DNA of 64,000 nucleotides from Cornus controversa (taxonomy: Eukaryota; Streptophyta; Magnoliopsida; Cornales; Cornaceae). Under the pieces are notes generated by a model. It saw only the letters and a list, made by a program, of their open reading frames with translations. It was not told the origin of the DNA and did no database searches. Of this stretch, positions 36,588-47,199 are shown piece by piece. The position numbers were made by a program, and so were the translations under genes. The DNA lies in contig CM048853.1 of NCBI GenBank assembly GCA_026545225.1, positions 17,672,755 to 17,736,754 of the forward strand, given 5' to 3'. Each line of letters begins with the position of its first letter. Position 1 is the first letter of the stretch.

Positions 36588-37120
36588 TAGGGTTGTAAAT
36601 GAATCCAACTGGCATGAGCAGTTCGAGCTCAGCTCGGGCTCATTCGTTAATGAAATGAGCCGAGCTCGAGCTCAATTTTTAGGCTTGTTTTATTAAAGAG
36701 CCGAGCCCAAGCAGTGTTAGGCTCGGCTTCGATAGGCTCGAATTGGCTCGGCTCGTTAAAGCTCGTTTAGACTAGTAAATAAGGATCGTATATGCTCGTT
36801 ATATTGTATTATTCATCTAAACTTATATCACACACATCACCTTTCAGTATATGAATATGTATATAAAAATATTAAAAGATAATTCAAATCTTAGTAAACT
36901 GTGTCATTGAATTAACCATGCATCCTTTCCAGAAAAAAATTTGAAAATACAATGAATTTAAATATTTCAAATTTATTTTCTTAAACAAGCCGAGTTGAAC
37001 CGAGCCCGAGCTCAAGCTCAATTTTTTGCATTAATCACGAGCCCGAGTCGAGTCTATAAACAAACGAGCCGAGCCTGAGCAACCTAAAGCTTGGCTCGGT
37101 TCAATTCATTTGCAGCCCTA
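36588..37120. mobile_element. Non-autonomous hAT element, GAGCTCGAGC-rich
   Basis: TIRs TAGGGYTGYAAATGAA at both ends, with a perfect 8-bp target duplication GGTACAAG (36580-36587 and 37121-37128). Subterminal parts are filled with CGAGCTC, GGCTCG and complements. 533 bp, non-coding. The perfect duplication suggests a fairly recent insertion. Confidence 0.85.
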
Positions 37121-37932
37121 GGTACAAGTTCATTTATATATGACCATAAATTTTGTTCTTTTTCATTCTATACTTTTTGTGCTCACTGTTAGTACACATA
37201 TATAATAAACATGTATGAAGGAGAAAGTTACAAATTAAATTAGTATGTCAAAAAAAATTTACAGGTTGTGGAGATCCCATTATTCAATTGATAAGATATA
37301 TCATTTGGTTATTGGTACAGAGATCATGTGAATTTTAAAAAGTTAAATTTGATGAATGTCAAAGTGGAATTATTTATGGAAAAAAAAAGCTCCCGTTTGA
37401 GCGGAGTCTGAAATTTTTGGAGAGATTGCTTCTAAGTCTCAAATTCGAAATCTATCGCTTTTGAGCGAAGGAACTTGCCATCGCAGCAAGGTACAATCTC
37501 TAACTTATGTCTACACATGAGACAACATAATACGCCGTATAGATTAATGTTATTCGACAAGTAATCTTGCACGAGTAATCATAGGATCATATTTAGAATT
37601 ACAAGATATATAATTCACAAGAGTCAAGTATTAAAATGAGCTTTCACACTTTGTCTCGTGTAATTTTTTTATGAATCTAAATGTATTAAAATCACCTACT
37701 GTTTGTATATAAAATATGGAACTACTATTAGTTTAAGATTTCCTATACTGGTTTGTAGATATGTTGATATATGATGCTGCAGACCCATGATTTCTCTACT
37801 ACAAAGGTACATGGACCAATGTTCTGATTCCAAGATCAAGAGCAGTCTATTTTTCTGGTATCATGTTTCTTTTATTATGTTGTATTTAAGATCAATAGAG
37901 GGATTTTTATTGATACAGAGCAACCATGTGGA

Positions 37933-37935
<3 letters not shown>

Positions 37936-38006
<71 letters not shown>
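37936..38006. repeat. (TA)n(GA)n compound microsatellite
   Basis: TA tract to 37968 followed by a GA tract of about 38 bp, the same order as the two tracts in the B3 gene. Confidence 0.93.
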
Positions 38007-38008
<2 letters not shown>

Positions 38009-38684
38009 AGTAAAAGTTATGAGGGAGACTTCAATTCCCATTTATGATTGCATATGAGAGTTGACGGTATTGTGATAACTAGGTCTGGTGGTGTGATTCA
38101 TGGCAACTTGGTTGTTGGATATAGACGCTATAAATCATACCAAGTTATCTGCTTATTCTTGTTGAATCTTGAATATATATTGTGATAATTAGTTGGCCCA
38201 CTAAGCTACTTTTTCAATGATGTGGTTACAAATTCTTAATTGTATTCCCAAAAGATGGTCCTATTAAAGGAGAAATTTCATATCATACCATTGTTGGTAT
38301 ATAAATCAAAAACTAATCAAGGTTTTATATTTGTCTTCCTTAATAGATGTGTATATATATAATTTTTTATTTATACCAATTCTATATATTTTATAAATTA
38401 GAAAAATAATCAAGGTTCTATATATTTTTTATATTTGTCTTAAGGCTCTATATTTGTCATTGTTAGTATTTGATTACACCAAGTCTCTTTATATTTCAGT
38501 TGCAATCTGAACACCAAATGCAAGCTTTTTTTTTCAATCCCTTTCTTCAGTAATGGTTCATGATCAGGATTCTCTATTCCTTTTGAATTGTGTGATTTAT
38601 GAAAGGATGTAATAGAATTTAGTTACCTTCTTCGTGTGGTGATTTTGTACAGAACACGTAAGCTCTTAGTATGTTTTTGGCTTC

Positions 38685-38687
<3 letters not shown>

Positions 38688-38741
<54 letters not shown>
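38688..38741. repeat. (TA)n microsatellite
   Basis: TA tract of about 53 bp, the longest pure one in the window. Confidence 0.95.
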
Positions 38742-38742
<1 letters not shown>

Positions 38743-39563
38743 GCTTTTCATTTTTCAAGTTACTTATTCAATCATTATTTTTTAACGTGCGACTTTTTTT
38801 CATTTTTCAGGATAGCTAGACTATTTTTTTAGGCTTTTGTGGCTGTGTTATTTGTTTATACATCAGGCTGAACATGGTGATTTTTTTGTAAAGAAATTGG
38901 TGAATTTCTTGTGAAAAACTTGGTGAACTTGTTGGAACGTGTAGTGTTAAGTGCATGAATTTTGGTTTGATATTATGAGTATGCTTGATGACTGTAATGA
39001 ACTCGTTGGCTTGAAATGATTTATTATTGGAAGGTTGAGCATACTTTATGTATCTACAAATTACGTTTGAGGTATTTCTAGTTTTGGCTCCATAAGTAGC
39101 TAAAAATTAAATTTTTCCTAAAATGAAACTCTCTTCTCGAGTTTCCATTTTGTCTCAAGCCATGTGCTTTAGTATCCATTTATTTGAATTCATTTAAAAA
39201 ATAATAAAACTCAAGGGAACCGTAAAGACCGTGACCATGACCATTTTTGACTGATTTTCTATTTATTCGTCATTTATTGTTTTAAATAATTTTAAATGAT
39301 GATATGCCTGTTATAAATGTGAAATACTTGTTTGGGAACTTGTTTAAGGGTCCAATAATGTTTTGGGATCATTTGGTTCAATTTGGAATTTTTCGACTGG
39401 TGGGGCCTTGAACACGGGTCGGGTGGGTCATCTGGAAAATCGGATATTTTTTTAGAAAAGTTTATTTTTGGTTTTAGACCATTTAAAATATTAGAAGAAG
39501 AAATGAATTGATTTCGAGACTGTAGGAGTTTTCAAAATCAAAAACGGAGGTCAGGAAGGTACA

Positions 39564-40134
39564 TGTAGTGACCCTTGTGGGCGGGTGTGATGTGTGAGGG
39601 TGCAAAAAGAGACACTGGGCTAAGCTACCACACTGGTAGACTACATGGTGCTCAATCCCACATTGCCTGGGTGTGGAGAAGGGGATGTGCTTATATGTAG
39701 TGTGTTCTCTCCAAATAGTATAAGGTCTTTTGGAGTAAAATCCAAGAACAAAATCGCGCGGGCTTAGGCCCAAAGCGGATAATATCATATCATGTGTTGG
39801 AGCGGGATATTATAGTTGGTATCAAAACCAGAACTCAGCCAAAAGTGTGCCGACGAGGACATCAGGCCTCCTAGGGGGTGGATTGTAGTGACCTTTGTGG
39901 ACGGCTGTGATGTCGGCGGGAGCAATAAGAGACACTAGGTTGAGTTACCACATTAGTAGGCTACAGGGTGCTCAATCCCACATCGCCTGGGTGTGGAGAA
40001 GGGGATGTGCTTATATATAGTGTGTTCTCTCCAAATGGTATGAGACCTTCTGGGGTAAAACCCAAAAGTAAAACCGTGCGGGCTTAGGCCCAAAGCGGAC
40101 AATATCATACCATGTGTTGGAGCGAGGTATTACA
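39564..40134 (+). mobile_element. TRIM (terminal-repeat retrotransposon in miniature)
   Basis: Two direct terminal repeats, 39564-39814 and 39894-40134, both starting TGTAGTGACC and sharing CTCAATCCCACATYGCCTGG and GGCTTAGGCCCAAAGCGG. Directly after the first is TGGTATCAAAACC (39817-39829), the primer-binding site for initiator Met-tRNA in TRIM and copia elements. Directly before the second is a polypurine tract AGGGGGTGGAT. The internal part is only about 79 bp. The repeats differ at roughly 14 percent of sites by eye, so it is old. No coding capacity is expected in this class. The target duplication is unclear. Confidence 0.88.
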
Positions 40135-41703
40135 ATACGTTAAGTGACAAGGGGCATTTTGGTCATTTGGTGTGGCTAGGGCTATAAATAGCAAGAGACA
40201 TATTTTCAACCACTCATTTCTCTCCCTACAATAGCCGATTCTCTCTATTTCTCCCTTCTCCTTCATCTCTCTTCATTCTTCCTTAATTTTGAGATCCTTA
40301 AGGCTTGATTTGGAAGACATTAAAGAAGGAAAGGTTGATATACGCGAGGAGATTTTGCATTTGATCAGTTCAAAATCCAATTTGGGTGATTTTAGCTTGA
40401 GAATATTTGGGAGTTTTGTTTATAAAATCTTCTAAACCGAGGTAGGAATGCTTAAACCATAAGTTCTTGGGTTTGTGTGGATATACTGGATGCCTATAGC
40501 ATTAGGGGTGCACATGGTTCGGTTTCTTATAGTTCCTGGAGGAACCAGAATCGTTCCTAATGGTTCCTATATTTTGAAGCCGGAACTGTTGGGAGGTGGA
40601 ACCGAACTGAACCTAACCATAGTCAACAGTTCGGTTCGGTTTCGAACCATAGTTCTTTTTTTTTTAAATGATTCAATTGAACAGGCCCCATACAATATCA
40701 AAATTAAAATGACTAATCTTAACCAAGTTCAATCTAGAATCTCAATAATTTTACATAATAAAATAAAATTCAAAAGCAACAAATTAATGAATCTCCAAAA
40801 TAACATAAGAACAACATAAAATTCAAAAGCAACAAACTAATGAATTTGCAAAATAACATAAGAACAACTGAATAACCAAATAAAATATCACAAGAACACC
40901 ATATGAATTGTCTAATAATATAGAAAATCCAATGAAACAACAAATCCAAGCAGTACCACTACTACCACAGGTCCACAACATCAACAACTCCACAAACTGC
41001 AGAACCACAATAGCAACAACAATTAGTCAAGTGATAACTCAAAAACAATTGAACTTGAATTAATTCATTAAATTCCCAATACAAATAATACCTTAGAGTT
41101 GCAATATTAGCCATTTATTTACTGAAAAGTTCATTCTTTCTTCTATTTATTTTTTTATTTCTTCTTTTTTCTAGTCTTTGTGTGTGTGCGCGCTAGGTTT
41201 TTCCTAACAATATTATTATGTCAAAGTGGTATTGACTGTGAGAGGTAAAAACATGTTAGTCTTTGGCACTAGGGACTACCTCAAAGATGGAATTGCAACC
41301 ACCTCAAGCTCAAAGTAAGAAGCAAAAGCTTCTTTCTGTAATAATAAAAACAACCTCTATTCTTTTGCCATCTACTTTCATGTATCTTTACATATGCTTC
41401 TTATAAATTAAATGCTACATATTTGTATAAAGACTTATTCTTACGTGATTTTCGAAAAAGAAGTTTTATTTCCTCCTTCATTGACCTCTCATCTCCTTAA
41501 TCAGTAGTTGTTTGACTTGCTTATGCAAAAAAATATAGTTGGGGCCAACTAAAATCAAGTAAAACAAAATACGTACGTTAAAGGTAAATTATATAATAAA
41601 AAAAATAATATTACTTGATTCAAGTTATTCAATTTTAGTCATAGTTTCTTCCACGTGCATTGGGAACGGTGCAACACCAAACCAATCTTGTGTACAAATT
41701 AAG

Positions 41704-43107
41704 TGATGTGGCTAAACTCGAATTATATTGTAAGCTTAATTTTGCCCTTTTTATCAAAATATAATTTAACCACTCGCAAGAGCACGAATCTTTGTAGATA
41801 CGGTTCTATATAGATGGTATCGATCCCACGAGGACTAGTCGTAATTGTCTTAAAGAAAGATTAATTCCACTTTAATCCTAAAAACAGGGTTTTGAGTTTT
41901 TGTTTATAAAACTATTGCATGAATGAAATAACAATAAAATTAAAGGGTAAAAGATGGGAGAGAGAACTAGGGTTGGTTTCCACCACTAGCCATTCACATG
42001 TTCATAAGTGTAGCAAGCATGGGATTCATAAATTAAATGCCTAACAATGTCATTAGGCTTGTGACCTCAACGACATATCAAAAGATTAATGTGTGTGTCC
42101 ACCTATCATAATCCATCTTCAACAAGCATAGTTCTTCAACCTAACTAACTATCTAATTACCCTACTCTCTAAGTGAACCTACATGCATCCAAACTACCTT
42201 ATCTTGGCATGATTTATACAAACAAACACAACACATTCATTTAAACACCATTATCTAGCCATCATTTGCACTTCTTGTGGAATATGCAAATGTTGTGCAT
42301 TCACATGAAAGAATCTACTCTAAGACAAGAATAAACTCAACATCAAATGAATATATAAAAGAAATGTATTAGTGTACATGGTCACTAGGCTAAATAATTA
42401 ACATTTAATTACAAATTCCAAGTGCTACAAAGATGAACAAGTTTACATGGCTAGGGGTTGAAACCAACACCCTAGTAGAAGAGTTAGTTGCTCATGGTTG
42501 CCTTGCACTCTTCCATTGATGGAGAAGATGAAGCTTCTTGGTCTAGTTCAACTCCTCTTTCTCCTCTCCCGAATCTCTCTCTTCTTCTATTCTGATGTGT
42601 ATTGAGAGATATATGAGAGATATGTGGCTTCTTTGTGCTTTAAGGCTCCTTTTTCAACCTTGGGGCCCACCATATATATATATATATATATCAATATATA
42701 CACCTTTTATATCAAGAAGGTCCCCAAAGGTCTTGTTCAAGTCAGACAATCCCCCTAAGTCGTGCAAAAAGGGAGATTTTGTTGCAAGTGGGAGAGTATG
42801 TGAGCAAGTGGGCAAGTGGCTTCTGCAGAATTTCGATCAATCGAGATTGGATCTCGATTGATCGAGATTTCGATCAATCGAGATCTTGATTGATCGAGAT
42901 CAACATCTCGATTGATCGAGATGCCTTGGCTGCAATTTTAAACTTTTCTCTTCAGCTGCAACAAGCCTCAAACTTTGCTCTTTTCACTACAAGTCCTGCA
43001 ATACATCAAAAACACAAAAATACCGTAAATATATCTCGGTAAACGTAGAAACGGAACTAATATATGCCATAAAGAGGGTTCAAATGCATAGAATTGAACA
43101 CTTATCA
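41704..43107 (-). repeat. 3' LTR of the Athila-type element
   Basis: 1404 bp; on the minus strand starts TGATAAGTGTTC and ends TAGCCACATCA. Contains a (TA)n box near 42672 that may serve as a TATA box, and the ATCTCGATTGATCGAGAT palindrome cluster (42832-42922). Confidence 0.92.
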
Positions 43108-43120
43108 CACCCCCAAACTT
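43108..43120 (-). promoter_or_regulatory. Polypurine tract of the Athila-type element
   Basis: Minus strand AAGTTTGGGGGTG directly before the 3' LTR; this form is typical of Athila/Tat elements. Confidence 0.85.
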
Positions 43121-45046
43121 ACATATTGCTAGTCCCTGAGCAATGCAATATTACAAAAATGAAATTAACTATCTTATACAAAAGTGTAATCATGCTCAGT
43201 CATTAAGTAGATAAAGGGCGATCATCCGTTCATTTCTCATTTGGCAAATGCAACAAGTATTACAGAACTATGTGGTCATTAGCAAAAATGGACTTTCACA
43301 AGCTACAAATAAACGACGGTCCCCACATAATGGCCAGTCGGAACAAACATACCAATTCCAACCCCAAAATCCTCTTTGAAAAGTGAACATGCATTCTAAC
43401 GCGTGGCTTTTGTCATATTTGGAGAAGAATAAGAACAAATCTGCTTCTAAAAGAAAAACTCATTGAAACGGTTCGACACTGTTGTTCATTATCACAAAAC
43501 ATTCATGATTGCTCATGTGCGGATGACCGTGCAATGCTTAGCTATTTTTGCTTTCTTATAAGCCCATGTAGCGGCATTGGGCCAATGACTCCCAAACCAA
43601 TTGGTTTTAGGGCATTAGGTGAAGAAGCACCCCTCGGACTTAATAACCGAGCTTACAAGGCGATGAGCTTAAGCAAGCCACCCACTTATTATTGCTCAAC
43701 CTTGCACACTTATACGCGAACACTCCATGCTTTGAGGCATAGAAATCCGGTTTATTGAGTGAGAAGGCTTATTGCATTTATTTTATAATGTTTTTTTTTT
43801 TTTTTTACAACAACCGGAAGAACTTATTCTCTAAGTTGTTCAAATAAAAATAGAAATTTACAAAATTCTCCATCAGACTTATACCCCACAATTTAAAATG
43901 CATGTGTGCGAATTTGTGCGGCTAAGGACAAATTTAGGGCAAGAACTATACGTGCTCATATTTGGACAAAAATATAGACCGTTCTAGCCTACTGTATAGC
44001 TCGCAAAAGTGCGGGTATTTACAATGTTAAAGTTCTTAACTACCTGCTGCATTTACCTCGGACATTTATTCGAATGGTCTGCCTTTAAAAAGGAAGACAT
44101 CATAGCAAGCATGCAAAAATATCAAGAAAAGAAACTTGCTCTACAATGACAATCAATATAACGACTGAACATTGCATGCATATGCAAGTGGTATAGCATA
44201 CCGCACTCCCAAACTTATATGCAACATTGTCCTCAATGTTTGAACAAGAAGAACAAGGAAAAAAGTACCGGGACTGCAGAATGCGACAAAAATGGTATTC
44301 CAATAGTAACGGTCATCCTACAAATAAGAAAAATCTACACGGAACACCAACTGGATACCACGAGCATTAAAAGGAACAAAAAGTAGATAAACAGAACATA
44401 ATAAAATAATTATGCACAAATGGACAATGCCAAGATCACTGTACATCTAATGGTCTGAGCTGGTGTTTCCCAATTGTCTAAGAGGTCTATGCGATAAGAT
44501 CTTGACTATCTAGGCACGCTAACGTATAGCATGCAAAGGGGCTGCCTTTCTTTATTAACGCCATACTGCGTTGAAGCAATCTCAACAGTATTGGGAATTT
44601 AAACCAGGCGGTAATAAACGGAAATCATCAACTGAATCGCATATAACAATTAGGCAAGTGGTACTACATACATAGTCAAAGTATAGAGAACAGAAATATT
44701 GACAGAAAGCAAAAATAAAGACAGAAAAGATAACACATGGTATAAAAGAAGAGATAAATGTATTCCATATATATGAAAATGAGTTCAGTACAAAGCGTAC
44801 ATGCATCTGGAATACTCATAAAAAGAAAACATGGCCAACATGGCCTATTAAATATAAAGAAAGAAGAAAAAGAAAAGAAAATACAGAAAGTAAAACAGTA
44901 AGTGCAAATATATAGAGCTACTCGAGGGCGGGTGGTGGTGGTGGTGGCTCGGTGGGAGTAGAAGTGGAGGTGGAAGCTCGACCTACGAACAGGAACTGCA
45001 GGTCCTGCCGGAAAGCTCGGAACTCGTCTAGAATCACCCTCTGACC
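43121..45046. other. Non-coding 3' internal region of the Athila-type element
   Basis: 1.9 kb with no protein-like frame between the second open frame and the polypurine tract. Athila elements are known for a long untranslated stretch in this place. Confidence 0.55.
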
Positions 45047-45796
45047 CTATGCCAGAGAAGAAATATCCGATCGAATGCCCTCCAGCTGACTCTGCGTCAC
45101 CTGGACGTGCTCCTCAAAACCCTGCTGGAGCCACTCAACATCAGCTGCGAGGCAGGAATAGCCAGTCGCCAGGATGTTGTGCCGCTCTGCAGCAATATCC
45201 ATCTCCTCCTCCTCCATCTCCTCATCATCTGACTCACCCTCGGCCGGCTCTCCCTCATCCATCTCCACCGGGGCATCCATATCTACATCGTCCGGTGGAT
45301 CGCCCTGGTGGTCCTGTCGCTCTAAGTGTCGCCTCACCCGCTCCCACTGCGTAGATGTGAAGCGGGTGGGCGGTGCCAACTGAACGTCAGTATCACTGAC
45401 CGATATACTGGCACGACTGAGAAAAGCTGCGACTAGGAAAGGGAAGGGAAGCCGCCAGCTCGCTGCTCGCCACATCCTCCTGTTGATGAGGCCGTCCCAG
45501 AACTTGAACATCTGCCCCCATACCAGCGATGGTACAGAAAACCACGTGCCCGTGGGGAAAGCATAAAGGCAATGGAGGAGGTCGCCCCTGCGCTCTGCCA
45601 CGTGCTGTAGAGGACACGCGTTCTTGATGAGAACGGTGTCCAGGAACCATAATCTGCTAAGGCACATCGATTTGGACGTGCAGTTGTGACTGGGCGTGGT
45701 AAACGCCCCGCCACACATGTCCATCACGATGGAAAATAGTGTCGAGTCAGCTGGAAGCGCGGCCCTGTAAAGTGGTCGACCGTCCTGGTCAACCAT
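45047..45796 (-). CDS. Athila-type accessory ORF, C-terminal part
   Basis: 249-residue open frame in the env position of the element. It has hydrophobic and aromatic blocks (CLSRLWFLDTVLIKN, HCLYAFPTGTWFSV, WRLPFPFLVAAFLSRA), then a run of acidic residues (near 165-200) and a possible coiled coil at the end. This layout resembles the plant-transposon-protein/ATHILA ORF families often found in Athila-like elements. No clear signal peptide or membrane helix. Base composition is much richer in GC than the surroundings. Function unknown. Confidence 0.55.
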   Translation of the reverse strand: MVDQDGRPLYRAALPADSTLFSIVMDMCGGAFTTPSHNCTSKSMCLSRLWFLDTVLIKNACPLQHVAERRGDLLHCLYAFPTGTWFSVPSLVWGQMFKFWDGLINRRMWRAASWRLPFPFLVAAFLSRASISVSDTDVQLAPPTRFTSTQWERVRRHLERQDHQGDPPDDVDMDAPVEMDEGEPAEGESDDEEMEEEEMDIAAERHNILATGYSCLAADVEWLQQGFEEHVQVTQSQLEGIRSDISSLA

Positions 45797-45808
45797 ATCG
45801 GGAGGCTG

Positions 45809-46141
45809 CTAGTGAGGGATGCCGAGCATCTGCGCAATCCGGCTCGGCGTAATGGTGATCGTCGTGGTGCCCACGACCGTGTCCAATGTGTCCGGCACTG
45901 TGCAGGAGTAGGTCATGTGCTCGTAGAAGACCTGCACTAAGAGCTCATGTGCCACATCAGTGGGAGGCACACACAATCGGTCGAGGCGACGCCTCCTGAG
46001 CTCAGCGACAGTCCATGCGTTGTCGGGACGCCTCTCGAACTCGCCCATGTCAAATATCTGCTTCGGGTGAAACTTCCGAGACCGGAAGGCTCGCCTGAGC
46101 ACGTCTCGAACAGAACCGGGGGCATTCTTCACCCTCGCCAT
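45809..46141 (-). CDS. Athila-type accessory ORF, N-terminal part
   Basis: 110-residue open frame starting MARVKNAPGSVRDVLRRAF, with FHPKQIFDMGEFERRPD and ITPSRIAQMLGIPH. The latter block, ending in a short leucine/isoleucine-proline motif, is common at the start of the plant-transposon-protein domain in Athila-like ORFs. It directly precedes the frame at 45047-45796 and is likely part of the same ancestral ORF family. Confidence 0.5.
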   Translation of the reverse strand: MARVKNAPGSVRDVLRRAFRSRKFHPKQIFDMGEFERRPDNAWTVAELRRRRLDRLCVPPTDVAHELLVQVFYEHMTYSCTVPDTLDTVVGTTTITITPSRIAQMLGIPH

Positions 46142-47199
46142 GTTCTCGGAACAGTCTGCACTTTATTCCAAAAATTACGTAAATAAAAAGAAAATAAAAG
46201 GAATAATAAACTAAGAATAAAAATAAAAGAATAAAAATGAAAATGAGGTCCTAGTCCATGGTGCTGACTCATGAATTCAAAAATTCGCTCTCAAAGAGGC
46301 AGCGTAAGCGGATGCAACCGAAACGAAGGTGCCGCGGTTACAAATCGTACAGTAAGCATTTGAAGCAAAAAAAAATAACGCACTATCTCACCCATACATG
46401 CATTTCTACCCCTGAAACCCGCAAAATCCCATTATGAATACCGCAAATGCACCATTCCAACCCAACATCAACTGTCTATGTTTATTACGCCGTAAAACTA
46501 CCAAAAATAGCGAGAAAGTACGCAAAAGAGGGCCATGCATCACTTACCTCAGGGTGAAGATGATGAACGGCACACAAAGATGAAAGCCCACTCGCAGTCG
46601 CGAAGAGAGGGACGCGCGAGTGCTCGCGGGGATCTCAGACTACGACGAACGGCGGTGGATGGCCGGGGATGGTAGATCAAGCGCAGGATGGTGCTTGGAG
46701 AAGCTCTGGATCGCTCGGAGAGAAGGAAGAAATCGAATGGTCTTTTGAAATGAGAGGGAAGCCCAACGGTTTAAATAATAGTTCAGCTCACGTGCAGGCA
46801 TTGCGTGCATCTCGATTGATCGAGATGTGCATCTTGATTGATCGAGATTTTGATTAATCGAAATCCCATTTCGATCAATCAAAATTTTGATCGATCGAGG
46901 ACCTATCGAAGTGCTATCGAAGAATACTACCTCTCGGGACTTTGGACTTGGCAAATTCTCTGCAATATCTCGATCAATCGAGACCGAAATCTCGATCAAT
47001 CGAAATCTCGATTGATCGAGATCTCAGCTTCGATCAATCGAGATGCTCAAAAATAGCCAGCTTAAGTTATGCTTCATGGACTTGGACTTTTGGGACTTAG
47101 ATACAAAACCCACCTTGGATTAAAAAGGACATCATGGAAGCATGATAGCTACCATGGCTTCGCCACCTTACACGTCTATGGCATGACATCTGAATCAGC
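46142..47199. other. Spacer between gag-protease and accessory ORF in the Athila-type element
   Basis: The site where pol would normally lie holds only about 1 kb of non-coding DNA, including the palindrome cluster at 46809-47044. Confidence 0.6.
46809..47044. repeat. Cluster of ATCTCGATTGATCGAGAT imperfect palindromes
   Basis: Seven or so copies or half-copies of the 18-bp motif and its variants (both CGATTGATCG and CGATCAATCG forms). The same clusters lie in both LTRs (42832-42922 and 51454-51568). Confidence 0.85.

Larger units (their letters stand above)
37129..39563. other. Spacer, no gene seen
   Basis: AT-rich DNA with two long microsatellites (37936-38006 and 38688-38741). No protein-like frame on either strand was recognised. 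Confidence 0.4.

Noticed and set aside
37390-37510. Possible SINE or tRNA-like stretch with AAATTCGAAATC
   Set aside because: A weak B-box-like word only; no A box at the right distance and no foldable cloverleaf by eye.
45049-45383. Plus-strand frames of 69-101 residues
   Set aside because: Shadows of the GC-rich Athila-type accessory ORF on the minus strand; proline/serine-rich composition follows from the other frame.
46809-47044. Regularly repeated 18-mers reminiscent of a CRISPR array
   Set aside because: Spacing is irregular, units occur in both orientations, and the locus is inside a plant retrotransposon; not a CRISPR.
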